Positions 52,054-61,981 are shown, counted from the stretch's first letter. The stretch is DNA of 64,000 nucleotides from Paenibacillus chibensis (GCF_004001045.1 NZ_BIMK01000007.1:310001-374000); one strand, 5' to 3'. A program made the numbers and translations. The notes: a model not told the origin generated them from the letters alone.

Positions 52054-52890
52054 CTAAAGCTGCATGCCGCTGCGCAAGTATTCCATCGCCCCGAGGGCAA
52101 CGATCCGCTTGCCGTCCTTGGTCGGCGCAATGAGGCATGGCTTGAACATATCGGGCAGCGTATGCTTTTTCGCGGTTTCCAGCGCATGCTCCATATATCC
52201 GGGATATGTTGCCGTACTTCCGCCGATCACGATGACGTCCGGGTTGAAGAGATGGATGACATTAGTCAAGGCAAGACCGAAATGCACCCCGGCCTGTTCC
52301 AGCAGCTGGATCGCCTCCGGTTCCTTGCGGCTTATCCGCTCAAGAAATTCGTCGATGCCGCAGCCTGCCCGGTGCAAAATGCCGATGCCGCCGGCCATGC
52401 TGTCCAGCGTCTGAGGCCCGTTCTCCGTCTGGATCATGCAGTATCCCAATTCCCCGGCAAAGCCATGGGCGCCCGTAATCATGCGCCCCTTCGAATAAAC
52501 GCCAAGGGCAACGCCCGAACCAGCCATGATCACCGCGATCGTATCCTTGTCCTTGTAATGGGCCGTTTCCGCCACGGTAGCCGATTTGACATCGTTAATG
52601 AAGCGGACCGGGAATCTGCCGGCCCCGAAATAATCGGTCGTGATGCCGGATAGCGAGCGGATATCCGAATGCTTCACGCGGTGATCGCCCTCTACCAGTC
52701 CGGGAACCGCCATGCCAAGCCCCGCTGGAACAAAAGGAAGCGCCTCGATAAAGCTGTCGATTTCCTGCTTCAGCCGTTCAATCGGGCAGTCCAGCCCGGT
52801 CGGAACCTTTTTCTCAATAGGCTTGCCATCCACTTCCGCATACATAAGCATCTTGGTACATCCCATATCCACGCCAACAACTCGGTCCAT
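52054..52890 (-). CDS. ROK family protein without the usual zinc site
   Basis: 278 aa from ATG 52890, with GGGAGG about 11 bases upstream (a frame to 53055 has no site). ROK sugar-kinase fold: VVGVDMGCTKML phosphate-binding loop, GMAVPGLVEG, RFINDVKSATVAE with catalytic Asp, IMAGSGVALGVYSKGRMITGAHGFAGELG. The usual ROK metal-site segments (GE-x-GH and CxCGxxGC) are replaced: GELGY is seen and the Cys cluster is absent. Without that zinc site, the protein may be a divergent kinase or a non-catalytic regulator. No DNA-binding domain. Sits alone between two glycine-controlled operons. Confidence 0.9.
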   Translation of the reverse strand: MDRVVGVDMGCTKMLMYAEVDGKPIEKKVPTGLDCPIERLKQEIDSFIEALPFVPAGLGMAVPGLVEGDHRVKHSDIRSLSGITTDYFGAGRFPVRFINDVKSATVAETAHYKDKDTIAVIMAGSGVALGVYSKGRMITGAHGFAGELGYCMIQTENGPQTLDSMAGGIGILHRAGCGIDEFLERISRKEPEAIQLLEQAGVHFGLALTNVIHLFNPDVIVIGGSTATYPGYMEHALETAKKHTLPDMFKPCLIAPTKDGKRIVALGAMEYLRSGMQL

Positions 52891-53048
52891 TTTCTCCGAT
52901 CCCTCCCGATTCAGATGTATTCCTGTGCCGCTCACAACATTGTAACGCGCCCGATTGGAAATCAGTACCTTTTTATTGAATTCATCCCGGTTTAAATCTT
53001 TATGAATTTTCAGCCTGGGGTTAAATCCCGCCCCCGCCTGATTTGTTG

Positions 53049-53077
53049 TTGACATGAAGAGGGGCTTTGAGTATTAA
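53049..53077 (+). promoter_or_regulatory. Promoter of the gcv operon
   Basis: Perfect -35 TTGACA (53049-53054), 17-base spacer, -10 TATTAA (53072-53077), about 35 bases ahead of the glycine riboswitch. Confidence 0.75.
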
Positions 53078-53111
53078 TGATAGTAAGACAATTCAATAGC
53101 GGATGAAGGTA

Positions 53112-53337
53112 ATGGGAGAGATTACTGATCGTTAGTGACGCCGAAGGAGTAAGCCCTTGCAAGGGTGAATCTCTCAGGCAAAAGGACCATTGCTGGACGC
53201 ATCTCTGGAGAGAATTCTTACGCGAAAGAATCACCCAAGGGGAAAATTGCTGACCCGGTGCAAAACGTATGTAATCCTTTCATTAACCCTTTTTGCCCGC
53301 AAGTCAGCAAGGTAACTCTCAGGTACCAAGGACAGAG
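53112..53337 (+). ncRNA. Tandem glycine riboswitch ahead of gcvT-gcvPA-gcvPB
   Basis: Two aptamers: first GGGAGAG ... ATCTCTCAGGCAAAAGGAC ... GGACGCATCTCTGGAGAG, then GGAGAG ... AACTCTCAGGTACCAAGGACAGAG. The end of aptamer 2 overlaps the first arm of the terminator at 53330. Confidence 0.95.
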
Positions 53338-53391
53338 CATGAGGATCAGTATGCCGCAAACGGCATGCTTGTTCTTCTGCCTGTCCTTTTT
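53330..53391 (+). terminator. Expression-platform terminator of the gcv riboswitch
   Basis: Outer arms GGACAG / CTGTCC, with a strong inner ATGCCG / CGGCAT hairpin and TTTTT. Its first arm is shared with aptamer 2, so glycine binding should allow read-through. Confidence 0.85.
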
Positions 53392-53532
53392 GCTGTGATT
53401 AAAAACCGCCCCTCGGCGGCTTCACAGCGGCAGTGCGTCCATCAGGCAGTTGACCCTGAATATAGAGCGGCTTTCGCTTCACTGAAAACGTACATTCTAT
53501 ATTCCTTAAAATAAACATGAGAAGGTGATGAC

Positions 53533-54654
53533 GTGTCCGAGCTTAAAAGAACTCCGCTTTTTCCTGAGTATGCCGATATTCCCGGCGTGCGCTGCATCGA
53601 TTTCGGCGGCTGGGAGCTTCCCGTCCAGTTCAGCGGGATCCATAAAGAGCATGAGGCTGTCCGCGAAGCGGCCGGTCTGTTCGACGTGTCCCACATGGGC
53701 GAGTTTCTGGTAAAGGGACCGCAGGCTGAAAGCTTTATCCAGCATGTAACCGTTAACGACGTCACGACGCTTGTCCCCGGCCATGCGCAATACAGCGCAA
53801 TGTGCTATCCGGACGGCGGCGTAGTGGATGATCTGCTTGTCTACAAGCTGGCTGACCAGTCCTACATGCTGGTGGTGAACGCATCGAACATCGACAAAGA
53901 CTGGGAGTGGCTGCAGCAGCATCTTTCCGAAGGCGTGGAGATGACCAACGAATCCGATGATACCGCCTTGCTTGCACTCCAGGGACCCAAAGCGGAAGAG
54001 ATGTTAGCCCCGCTCGTCAAAGAGGATATAACCACGCTCGGAGCGTTTCATTTTTTGCAACACGTCGAACTGTTCGGTGCTTCCGTCCTTCTGTCACGCA
54101 CAGGCTACACCGGAGAAGACGGCTTCGAGATTTATCTGCCGTCATCAGACGCTCCCGCCGTATGGAAAGGACTCCTTGAACACGGCGCGGCGAAAGGCCT
54201 TCTGCCAGCCGGTCTCGGCGCCCGCGATACGCTTCGTTTTGAAGCGAAGCTCCCGCTCTACGGACAAGAGCTGTCCAAGGATATTTCTCCGCTCGAGGGC
54301 GGCATCGGCTTTTTCGTGAAGCTGAACCAGACGGATGATTTTATCGGCAAGGAAGCGCTTTTGCAGCAAAAAAACAGCGGCGTGCCGCGGAAGCTGGTCG
54401 GCGTGGAAATGATCGACCGCGGCATCCCGCGTTCGCATTACCCGGTATTTGCCGGCGACAAGCAGATCGGCGAAATCACCACAGGCACTCAGTCACCCAC
54501 CCTGAAACGAAACCTGGGACTCGCGCTGGTCGACAGCAGCTTCGCCGCCATCGGCACCGAAGTCGAGGTCGATATCCGCGGCAAACGCCTGAAAGCCGAA
54601 GTGGTAAGCGTTCCATTTTACAAAAGAGCCCGCAAAGGAGCTGACTCCAAGTGA
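53533..54654 (+). CDS. gcvT: Glycine cleavage system T protein (aminomethyltransferase)
   Basis: 373 aa. Transfers the methylene group from lipoyl-H protein to tetrahydrofolate. Seen: [13 protein letters not shown] near the start, [33 protein letters not shown] and the C-terminal GCVT domain with [14 protein letters not shown] start with GAAGGTGA. The TGA overlaps the GTG of gcvPA (GTGA). Confidence 0.97.
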   Translation: MSELKRTPLFPEYADIPGVRCIDFGGWELPVQFSGIHKEHEAVREAAGLFDVSHMGEFLVKGPQAESFIQHVTVNDVTTLVPGHAQYSAMCYPDGGVVDDLLVYKLADQSYMLVVNASNIDKDWEWLQQHLSEGVEMTNESDDTALLALQGPKAEEMLAPLVKEDITTLGAFHFLQHVELFGASVLLSRTGYTGEDGFEIYLPSSDAPAVWKGLLEHGAAKGLLPAGLGARDTLRFEAKLPLYGQELSKDISPLEGGIGFFVKLNQTDDFIGKEALLQQKNSGVPRKLVGVEMIDRGIPRSHYPVFAGDKQIGEITTGTQSPTLKRNLGLALVDSSFAAIGTEVEVDIRGKRLKAEVVSVPFYKRARKGADSK

Positions 54655-56003
54655 AGCACCGTTATCTGCCCATGACCGAGCAGGATCAGCAGGATATGCT
54701 GAAAACCGTCGGATTGAATTCCATCGAAGACCTGTTCCAGGATATTCCGGAGGAAATTCGTTTTAAAGGCGATCTGCCTGTGTCCAGTGCATTGGATGAA
54801 TATGCCCTTACCTCCCATCTTTCTGCCCTGGCAGCGAAAAACGCCAACACAGACCAGTATCCGAGCTTTCTCGGGGCCGGCCTGTACGACCATCATATTC
54901 CGTCCGTCATCAACCATGTGGTGTCACGCTCGGAATTTTACACCGCCTATACGCCTTACCAGCCGGAAATCAGCCAAGGCGAGCTGCAGGCGATTTTCGA
55001 ATTCCAGTCCTACATTTGCGAGCTGACGGGCATGGCCGTAGCCAATGCCAGCATGTACGACGGCGCGACGGCGCTTGCCGAAGCCGGTTCCCTTGCGAGT
55101 GCTGCCACGAAGCGCAAGCAGCTCGTCGTTTCGGCAGCGGTGCATCCGGAATCCAGACAGGTGCTGCATACGTACGCCCATGGGCTGGATCTTGAAATCA
55201 TCGAGATCCCAGCGAAAAACGGCGTGACGGACATGGAGAAGCTGGCAAAGGCCGTTTCCGGCGATACCGCCGCCGTGCTGGTACAGAATCCGAATTTCTT
55301 TGGCTCAATCGAGGATCTGGCCGCGATTGGCGATCTTATTCATTCGCATAAGGGTCTCATGATCGTCAGCACCAATCCGATTTCGCTGGGACTGCTGGAA
55401 GCGCCAGGTAAGCTTGGCGCCGACATCGTGGTCGGTGACGCCCAGCCGCTCGGTATCTCGTCCTCGCTCGGTGGCCCGACCTGCGGATTTTTCGCCGTAT
55501 CCAAGGATCATATGCGCAGAATGCCCGGACGCATCGTTGGCCAAACGGTGGACCACAACGGCAAACGCGGCTTCGTGCTGACCTTGCAGGCCCGCGAACA
55601 GCATATCCGCCGCGAAAAGGCGACCTCCAACATTTGCTCGAACCAGGCGCTGCTTGCGCTCTGCGCTTCGGTCTACATGTCCGTTATGGGCAAGCAGGGG
55701 ATGATCGAGGTCGGCCAGCTGAACCTGCAAAAGAGCCATTATGCCGCCGGGCGCCTGGCAGGCATCCCTGGCGTAAAGCTCGCGTTCACTTCTCCTTACT
55801 TCAATGAGTTCGTCATTCAGCTGCCGGATGGCACGTCTGTATCCGAAGTCAACGCCAAGCTGCTGCAAAAGGGCTACCTTGGTGGCTATGACCTGGGACG
55901 TTCTTATCCGGAGCTTCAAGGCCATATGCTGGTTGCCGTAACGGAACGCAGAACGAAAGAACAGATCGACCAATTCGCATCACTGCTGGAGGGCTGTTTA
56001 TGA
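54651..56003 (+). CDS. gcvPA: Glycine dehydrogenase (decarboxylating) subunit 1
   Basis: 450 aa. N-terminal half of the P protein in Firmicutes. Segments: [60 protein letters not shown], and [29 protein letters not shown]. Lacks the PLP-binding Lys, which is on the partner GcvPB. Overlaps gcvT by GTGA and gcvPB by ATGA. Confidence 0.97.
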   Translation: MKHRYLPMTEQDQQDMLKTVGLNSIEDLFQDIPEEIRFKGDLPVSSALDEYALTSHLSALAAKNANTDQYPSFLGAGLYDHHIPSVINHVVSRSEFYTAYTPYQPEISQGELQAIFEFQSYICELTGMAVANASMYDGATALAEAGSLASAATKRKQLVVSAAVHPESRQVLHTYAHGLDLEIIEIPAKNGVTDMEKLAKAVSGDTAAVLVQNPNFFGSIEDLAAIGDLIHSHKGLMIVSTNPISLGLLEAPGKLGADIVVGDAQPLGISSSLGGPTCGFFAVSKDHMRRMPGRIVGQTVDHNGKRGFVLTLQAREQHIRREKATSNICSNQALLALCASVYMSVMGKQGMIEVGQLNLQKSHYAAGRLAGIPGVKLAFTSPYFNEFVIQLPDGTSVSEVNAKLLQKGYLGGYDLGRSYPELQGHMLVAVTERRTKEQIDQFASLLEGCL

Positions 56004-57457
56004 TACAGGAAAAAGCATTGATTTTCGAGCTGAGCCACCCCGGCCGCATCGCCTATTCCCTGCCGGAGCTGGACGTCCCTGCCGAGGAGACGGCGTCCCT
56101 GATCCCGGCCTCCATGCTGCGCAGCGAGCCTGCGGCGTTGCCGGAGGTGTACGAGGTTGACGTGATCCGCCACTATACGGAGCTGTCTCGCCGCAACTTC
56201 GGCGTGGATAACGGATTCTATCCGCTCGGCTCCTGCACGATGAAGTATAATCCGAAAGTCAACGAAGACGTCGCCCGTTATGCCGGATTCGCCAAGATCC
56301 ACCCTTATCAGCCGGAGGAAAGCATTCAAGGCGCGCTGGAGCTGCTGTATCAGCTGCAGCAGGACCTGGCCGGACTTACCGGCATGGATGCCGTGACGCT
56401 GCAGCCTGCTGCCGGCGCCCACGGGGAATGGACGGGACTGATGATGATCCGGGCGTACCATGAGAGCCGCGGCGAGCAGCGCGATAAAGTGATCGTGCCG
56501 GACTCCTCGCACGGCACCAACCCGGCGAGCGCCTCCGTGGCGGGCCTTACGACCATCACGATCCCGTCGACAGACAAGGGACTGGTGGATCTCGATGCGC
56601 TGCGTGCCGCCGTCGGCAGCGACACGGCTGCCCTGATGCTGACCAATCCGAACACGCTCGGCCTGTTCGAGGAGCAAATCCAGGAAATCGCTGCGATCGT
56701 TCACGAAGCCGGCGGCCTGCTCTACTATGACGGTGCAAACTCCAATGCCATCATGGGCATAACCCGCCCGGGAGACATGGGCTTCGACGTCGTTCACCTG
56801 AATCTGCATAAGACGATGAGCACACCGCACGGCGGCGGCGGCCCGGGAGCCGGACCGGTAGGCGTCAAAAGCCGGCTGGTGCCGTTCCTGCCCCGTCCCT
56901 TCGTCTCCCAAACAGAAGACGGCTCGTTCACGCTTGCAGGCGGAAACGATCAATCGATCGGCCGCGTAAAAGCCTATTACGGCAACTTCGGCATCCTGGT
57001 GCGCGCCTACACCTACATGCGCAGCTACGGTCCGGAAGGCCTGCGCCGCGTATCCGAATGCGCCGTGCTGAACGCCAACTATATGATGAAACGTCTGGAG
57101 CCGTACTTCGACGTGCCTTATCCGGGCATCTGCAAGCATGAGTTCGTCATGTCCGGCACGCCGCTCAAAAAATACGGCGTACGTACACTTGACGTTGCCA
57201 AGCGGCTGCTCGACTTCGGGTATCATCCGCCAACCATCTACTTCCCGCTGAACGTGGAGGAGTGCATGATGATCGAGCCGACGGAAACGGAGAGCAAGGA
57301 TACGCTCGACGCCTTCATCGATACGATGATCCAAATTGCCAAGGAGGCCGAGGAGCAGCCGGAGCTGCTGCTGAACGCGCCTTACGATACGCCGGTGACC
57401 CGTCTGGACGAAACGACCGCGGCGCGCAAGCCGGTTTTGAATTGTGCCTGCAGCTGA
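56000..57457 (+). CDS. gcvPB: Glycine dehydrogenase (decarboxylating) subunit 2
   Basis: 485 aa. PLP-carrying half of the P protein; Lys271 in [18 protein letters not shown] should hold the cofactor. Also [17 protein letters not shown] and [14 protein letters not shown]. It decarboxylates glycine and loads the H protein. Last gene of the operon; GcvH is encoded in the other riboswitch-controlled operon at 49443-49835. The strong terminator is 44 bases downstream. Confidence 0.97.
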   Translation: MIQEKALIFELSHPGRIAYSLPELDVPAEETASLIPASMLRSEPAALPEVYEVDVIRHYTELSRRNFGVDNGFYPLGSCTMKYNPKVNEDVARYAGFAKIHPYQPEESIQGALELLYQLQQDLAGLTGMDAVTLQPAAGAHGEWTGLMMIRAYHESRGEQRDKVIVPDSSHGTNPASASVAGLTTITIPSTDKGLVDLDALRAAVGSDTAALMLTNPNTLGLFEEQIQEIAAIVHEAGGLLYYDGANSNAIMGITRPGDMGFDVVHLNLHKTMSTPHGGGGPGAGPVGVKSRLVPFLPRPFVSQTEDGSFTLAGGNDQSIGRVKAYYGNFGILVRAYTYMRSYGPEGLRRVSECAVLNANYMMKRLEPYFDVPYPGICKHEFVMSGTPLKKYGVRTLDVAKRLLDFGYHPPTIYFPLNVEECMMIEPTETESKDTLDAFIDTMIQIAKEAEEQPELLLNAPYDTPVTRLDETTAARKPVLNCACS

Positions 57458-57500
57458 GGCATCCGCCTGGTAGAGCGCACATGAACGGCTTCAAATAAAT

Positions 57501-57543
57501 AAAAGCAGCGCATTCCCTGAATCGGGAATGCGCTGCTTTTTAT
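57501..57543 (+). terminator. Terminator after gcvPB
   Basis: Perfect stem AAAAGCAGCGCATTCCC / GGGAATGCGCTGCTTTT, loop of six. Confidence 0.92.
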
Positions 57544-57639
57544 GTGTTATGTCCATTTTGGCCGACCCTTATCCACCGGCAAGACCGGAACCGCTCATTT
57601 TGGCGGTCACAAAGTCAAAGCTCTGTTCCTTGCTGGAGA

Positions 57640-59172
57640 TTACTCCTGCGTCACTCCGGCTTCCAGGCTCACCAGGTCATGGGCAGGCTGCTGGGCAACC
57701 GCCGGGGCTGGCGCCGGTTTCGATTTGGTGGTCAGGTTCTTGATCAGACTCTCCACATCGATGCCGGATACGTTCTTCAGCATCTCGGGCGCTGTGGACA
57801 TCAGCTCGGTTACATAGTTGCTGACGCGTGCCGCGCCTTCGCCTTTGCCCGTGTCCACCACGGTAAGCTTGTCGATCGATGAGATCGGCTGCGCGATTTT
57901 CCCTGCCAGTTCAGGCAGCATCTTGACGATAATATCGAGCACGGCCGCTTCGCCGAACTTTTGGAAGGCTTCCGCCAGCTTTTCTTTCGCCTCGGCCTCG
58001 GCCAAACCGCGCAGACGGATGACTTCGGCTTCCGCGGTACCCTTTGCGCGCTCCGCATCGGCAATCGCCTGACCTTCCAGGCGCTTCTGCTCCGCAGAGG
58101 CCTTCGCCTGCGTCTCGATGGAGTATTGCAGCGCATCGGCTTCGCGCATTCTCCGCGCTTTATCCGCTTCGGCCGCCTGCTCGACCGCGTAGCGATCGGC
58201 ATCCGCCTTTTTCTTCACTTCCGCATCATACTGCTTCTGGCGAACCATAATTTCTTTTTCCTGCAGGTCGATTTCGCGCTCCTTGCGGACCAGTTCGACC
58301 TTCATCTGCTCTTCGACCATGGTCTGCTTGGCGCGCGCTTCCTGGATATGATACGCTTGGTCGGCTTCCGCCTTGGCCGTATCCTGATCCTTTTTAAAGG
58401 ATGCAACCTTCAGTTCCTTTTCCTTCGATGCTTCCGCGATATTGGTATCCCGAAGCAGCTCGGCCTTTTGCCCCTGTTCTTCGGCATTCGCCTTCTGAAT
58501 CCGCGCATCCCGCATCGCTTCAGCTTCAGCGATCTCTGCATCCCGCTTCACGGCGGCAATTCGCGGTTTACCCAGCGCATCCAGATATCCCTGCTTATCG
58601 CGCACATCCTTAATGGTGAAGGAGACGATCTGCAAACCCATTTTTTTCAAATCACGCGCCGCTACGCCTTGTACCTCCTGCGCGAACTTGTCGCGGTTGC
58701 GGTACACTTCCTCCACAGTCATGGAGCCGAGAATCGCACGCAGATGACCCTCGAGCACCTCTTGGGCTTCGCCCTTCAACGCTTCGATCGGTTTGCCGAT
58801 GAACTGCTCCGCCGCCGTTGCCACGTCTTCGATCGTTCCGCCTACCTTGATGATGGCGACGCCATCGGCTATGACGGGAACCCCCTGCTCGGTATAAACC
58901 TCAGGTGTTGAAACGTCCAGCTTGTGGGAAAGCAGCGATATAAATTCCGACTGCTGGAATACCGGCAGAATGAAGGCGCCGCCACCGCGTACGATTTTGA
59001 TTTTGCGGCCGGAATCGTCTTCCGAAATATTTTTACTTCCCAAAAAAGAACCTGTTACGATCATCGCTTCATCCGGTCCTACAGTTTTGTAACGGGCCCA
59101 AAACGCCAAACCCAAAACAATGATTACCCCTACGACAATACTCGGAATGAGCAGGTACTCTGGCAATTCCAT
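57640..59172 (-). CDS. floT: Flotillin-like protein (FloT/YuaG family)
   Basis: 510 aa. One N-terminal membrane-inserted helix (about 7-27), an SPFH domain (about 28-200: GSFLGSKNISEDDSGRKIKIVRGG, KPIEALKGEAQEVLEGHLRAILGSMTVEEVYRNRDKF), and a long Ala/Glu/Lys-rich flotillin coiled-coil (about 210-420). Bacterial flotillins organise membrane domains and support cell-envelope stress responses (established in Bacillus subtilis). ATG 59172 overlaps the nfeD stop (TGATG). Confidence 0.95.
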   Translation of the reverse strand: MELPEYLLIPSIVVGVIIVLGLAFWARYKTVGPDEAMIVTGSFLGSKNISEDDSGRKIKIVRGGGAFILPVFQQSEFISLLSHKLDVSTPEVYTEQGVPVIADGVAIIKVGGTIEDVATAAEQFIGKPIEALKGEAQEVLEGHLRAILGSMTVEEVYRNRDKFAQEVQGVAARDLKKMGLQIVSFTIKDVRDKQGYLDALGKPRIAAVKRDAEIAEAEAMRDARIQKANAEEQGQKAELLRDTNIAEASKEKELKVASFKKDQDTAKAEADQAYHIQEARAKQTMVEEQMKVELVRKEREIDLQEKEIMVRQKQYDAEVKKKADADRYAVEQAAEADKARRMREADALQYSIETQAKASAEQKRLEGQAIADAERAKGTAEAEVIRLRGLAEAEAKEKLAEAFQKFGEAAVLDIIVKMLPELAGKIAQPISSIDKLTVVDTGKGEGAARVSNYVTELMSTAPEMLKNVSGIDVESLIKNLTTKSKPAPAPAVAQQPAHDLVSLEAGVTQE

Positions 59173-59708
59173 CAAACAACATCTCCTCTTCTCTCATCTA
59201 GTTTGGTGACACGCAGTACCCCGTCGAGCACATCGACGACAACGACCCGTGTACCGGCAGACAGCAGGTGACGCTCAAAACTGGATGCGATATGCACGGT
59301 ATTCCCGGCGCCAAGCTTGATCATAACCTCGCCGAAGCCCGTTTCGGGGATCGGTATGGTGACCTCGCCGATACGGCCGGAAAGCTCGCGGATGGAATAG
59401 CCGGTGGAATTTTCGCTGTTGTCCATCGGCTTGACGTAAAAGACGTAAACCAGCGCCGAGATCACCACGGCAATCACCACCGACAGCAAAACCGTGACCA
59501 GACCGCCAAAACCCGTGTAGTGCATCAATAAAATGCCCGCTCCGCCAAACACCGTTACCGCGCTTGCGATGACCATCGGCTTCAGGAAATCAACCGATAA
59601 AAAGTCGAGCAGCCCGTCAAGGGCATGGCTGACCAGGTCCCCCAGCACCACGCTGACCACCGCAAACAGGATTCCGCCTGCCAGACAGCTCCAGAAAAGC
59701 GTTTCCAT
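59172..59708 (-). CDS. NfeD-family membrane protein (YuaF-like)
   Basis: 178 aa. Three or four helices in the first 95 residues, then a soluble OB-fold domain (RELSGRIGEVTIPIPETGFGEVMIK) as in YuaF. Family members pair with flotillins; the direct coupling to floT by an overlapping stop/start supports this. GGAGG eight bases before ATG. The promoter upstream resembles a sigma-W site. Confidence 0.92.
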   Translation of the reverse strand: METLFWSCLAGGILFAVVSVVLGDLVSHALDGLLDFLSVDFLKPMVIASAVTVFGGAGILLMHYTGFGGLVTVLLSVVIAVVISALVYVFYVKPMDNSENSTGYSIRELSGRIGEVTIPIPETGFGEVMIKLGAGNTVHIASSFERHLLSAGTRVVVVDVLDGVLRVTKLDERRGDVV

Positions 59709-59753
59709 GGTAGCATCCTCCTAAATATGTTCCAAACTGTCTATATAAGGATA

Positions 59754-59780
59754 TACGTATTAAGGTTCGATCTTGTTTCA
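59754..59780 (-). promoter_or_regulatory. Sigma-W-like ECF promoter of nfeD-floT
   Basis: Minus strand TGAAAC (59775-59780), 17-base spacer, CGTA (59754-59757). This equals the sigma-W core TGAAAC-N16/17-CGTA. In B. subtilis yuaF-floT is a sigma-W operon. Confidence 0.75.
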
Positions 59781-59808
59781 AATCTTTCCTGCTTGTTAAA
59801 ATCTTGGA

Positions 59809-59835
59809 TGAAATGTAATGTCGAACGGGAACGAT
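59809..59835 (+). promoter_or_regulatory. Possible autoregulatory promoter of the ECF sigma gene
   Basis: TGAAAT (59809-59814), 17-base spacer, CGAT (59832-59835): one or two changes from the site in front of nfeD on the other strand and the same spacing. Confidence 0.5.
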
Positions 59836-59876
59836 ATCGCGGCTCGATTGTCTACTTCATTAGAGGGGGGATATAC

Positions 59877-60419
59877 ATGGAAAGCATCGGCGGCATGATG
59901 ATTTCCGACGATCCGTATGACGCGCTGCAGGACCTTATGCGGCATTACGCGCAGGATGTCTGGAACTTCGCCTTTTTCATAACAAGAAACAAAGAAGCGG
60001 CTGACGATATTTCCCAGGAAGTATTCCTGAGAGCCTACGAGCATTGGAGGGGATTTGAGAGGCGGAGTACACCGAAAACCTGGCTGCTCGCCATCACCCG
60101 CAACCTCAGCCGGAATTGGCTGAGATCGCATAGCGTGAGAAAAGTCATTCTCATGGAACGCGTTGAGCGCGGCGATGCCAGCTCGGCCGAAAGCGAATAC
60201 TTGGACCGTATCGAGGCGCAAAGCATATGGAGCCATGTCCTCCGGCTTCCCGCCAAATACCGGGAGGTCCTTGTGCTCGAGGCGCATTACGAGCTCGATT
60301 ATAAACAGATAGCCGCCCTGCTCGGCGTCGCCGAGGGAACGGTCAAATCCCGGATCCACCGGGCCAGAAAACGCATGGAAAAAGCGATGAAGGGAGATCT
60401 CGGCCATGAAGAACGCTAG
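59877..60419 (+). CDS. ECF RNA polymerase sigma factor (SigW-like)
   Basis: 180 aa from ATG 59877 with GGGGGG about six bases upstream (an open frame extends back to 59625 but lacks a site). Region 2: VWNFAFFITRNKEAADDISQEVFLRAYEHW and STPKTWLLAITRNLSRNWLR; region 4: LPAKYREVLVLEAHYELDYKQIAALLGVAEGTVKSRIHRARKRM. It overlaps the next gene by 14 bases, the usual arrangement for a sigma factor and its membrane anti-sigma. A facing sigma-W-type promoter in front of the flotillin operon makes that operon a probable target. Confidence 0.95.
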   Translation: MESIGGMMISDDPYDALQDLMRHYAQDVWNFAFFITRNKEAADDISQEVFLRAYEHWRGFERRSTPKTWLLAITRNLSRNWLRSHSVRKVILMERVERGDASSAESEYLDRIEAQSIWSHVLRLPAKYREVLVLEAHYELDYKQIAALLGVAEGTVKSRIHRARKRMEKAMKGDLGHEER

Positions 60420-61359
60420 ACCGCAGTGGTATGAGGAATTGAAACAGCCTCCGTTTGACCGGAACATGTTCACGCCGGAAATGGAGAAGCATGTCCTGCA
60501 AGGATGGCAGAAACAACGGAATCTCCCCCGCCTTCCAAGACGCTTGAAGGTTTACGGCTTGATCGGAACAGCTGTGGTTCTGGCAGTTGCGTTGCTGCTG
60601 ATGTCCGTGAAGCTGAGCCCGCAGCAAAGTCCGTGGAATTTGGCGTCTCGCGGGTTCGGGGAAGGTACCGCCAAAGGGGCATGGAAGCTCCATTCTGCTT
60701 ACGTAAAGGGCAAGAAAACGCTGATCGAAGCGATTCCGGGCGACGATTACGAGGCCGGCCGGGCGTCGGGATGCTACTGGATTCTGGAAATGCCGTATGA
60801 CGAGCTTCAAAACTCCTCGGTGCGGATCACCGCGACGAACCGTGAGACCGGCTTCACGCTGACCGAGCTGCCCGACACCCAAATCGACCGCACCATGGGC
60901 TTAAAGGATTCGATCCGGCTCGGTTCCAAATTCGGGATGCCCTATGCCGGCATGTGGAGGTTCGATGTCTTCATCGATGGGCAAAAAAAAGGAGACGTTG
61001 TTTTCGATATCCCGGATTCCAACTGGGAGATTGCACCGGATTTTGATTTGAACAATACGACCGTGACAGGCGACATCATGAGCATGGGCTACGTCTCAAG
61101 CGGCTTTACTTCAGGACAACCCAATAAATTTCTCTGGCATTTCTTTGCCGGCGGAGAGTTGAAGGGGCCGCTGCGCGTCGATGCCGTCAAACAAGGAACC
61201 CAGGATGTGAGGACAATTCTCGAATCAAACTTAGGCGGTGAGTATTTCAATGAGACCCTGCCAAGTACCATGGAACTGCCGGAAGCCGGGTTGTGGAGGC
61301 TCCTGGTGTATGTGAATGATCAGTTTTACGATAGCATGATCGTGAAGGTGAAGCCATAA
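60406..61359 (+). CDS. Probable anti-sigma factor with DUF4871-like outer domain
   Basis: 317 aa. A short cytoplasmic N-terminus of about 50 residues (contains WYEELKQPPFDRNMFTPEM), one membrane helix (about 50-70), and a large outer domain of two beta-sandwich-like repeats (DELQNSSVRITATNRETGF ... GMWRFDVFIDGQKKGDVVF; then PEAGLWRLLVYVNDQFYDSMIVKV) that resembles DUF4871. The gene overlaps the ECF sigma gene by 14 bases and is translated with it, which is the main evidence for an anti-sigma role. It has no ZAS/zinc motif (H-x3-C-x2-C), so the binding mode would be unusual. Confidence 0.82.
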   Translation: MKNARPQWYEELKQPPFDRNMFTPEMEKHVLQGWQKQRNLPRLPRRLKVYGLIGTAVVLAVALLLMSVKLSPQQSPWNLASRGFGEGTAKGAWKLHSAYVKGKKTLIEAIPGDDYEAGRASGCYWILEMPYDELQNSSVRITATNRETGFTLTELPDTQIDRTMGLKDSIRLGSKFGMPYAGMWRFDVFIDGQKKGDVVFDIPDSNWEIAPDFDLNNTTVTGDIMSMGYVSSGFTSGQPNKFLWHFFAGGELKGPLRVDAVKQGTQDVRTILESNLGGEYFNETLPSTMELPEAGLWRLLVYVNDQFYDSMIVKVKP

Positions 61360-61466
61360 TCCGGGGAATAAGAACAAAGTTCATAGGTAATGATCTTCAA
61401 AAATAAAAGAATCTCTTCAAGCAGACGATTTTATTGCCACTCCTCGTTTTGCCTAACCAAGAAGCG

Positions 61467-61507
61467 ACCTGCTGCCGCATGTGACCGCGGCGACAGGTTC
61501 ATTTTTT
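61467..61507 (+). terminator. Terminator after the sigma/anti-sigma operon
   Basis: Stem ACCTGCTGCCGC / GCGGCGACAGGT (one mismatch) then TCATTTTTT. Confidence 0.75.
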
Positions 61508-61591
61508 CAATTGTAATGTTTGAGTGTGCACCCGTCTCTCGGGGGTGGGTTTCATTTCCCCGGAAATTATGAAATGTGTTTCCCGGACTAA

Positions 61592-61981
61592 TTATATATT
61601 CGATTTTCGGCCGAAGATGAGCGCAAGCAGAGTCGCAATTTGAAAAAAGCCAAAAATGGCGGGCACGTAAATCCCCCATAAAGCCCAGTCCCATGGAAAG
61701 GGCGCCAGACCAGATGGATGCGTGGTCGTGGAGTAACGCGCATAGAAAACGAAGGCATTCCCCGGGACCACCGAGATGAACAACCAGAAGCTCCACAATT
61801 TCGCGTCGTGCTTGTTATGTCTATGGATGAAATACGCATTGACACATGTAAGTATGATGATGGCAATGAATACGGAGCGAATGACGAAGTCATCATCCTG
61901 ATTCCAAATTGGGGAACCAACGATCCGGCTTGACAGCAAATAGCTGGCCAGGATGAACAAGAACCCTAAAATACTTCTCAC
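61592..61981 (-). CDS. Small membrane protein, unknown
   Basis: 129 aa with four hydrophobic helices (about 3-19, 32-50, 63-80, 98-120). Between helices 3 and 4 there is an outward or inward loop with Trp (PWDWALWGIY). GTG start with GGAGG nine bases upstream. It lies 69 bases after merR on the same strand and could be cotranscribed. Not recognised. Confidence 0.7.
   Translation of the reverse strand: MRSILGFLFILASYLLSSRIVGSPIWNQDDDFVIRSVFIAIIILTCVNAYFIHRHNKHDAKLWSFWLFISVVPGNAFVFYARYSTTTHPSGLAPFPWDWALWGIYVPAIFGFFQIATLLALIFGRKSNI

Noticed and set aside
55916..57334. 472-codon minus-strand ORF
   Set aside because: Antisense shadow of gcvPB, caused by GC-rich third codon positions.
57961..58911. 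316-codon plus-strand ORF
   Set aside because: Antisense to the flotillin coiled-coil; its repetitive Phe/Leu composition comes from the Glu/Lys codons on the other strand.
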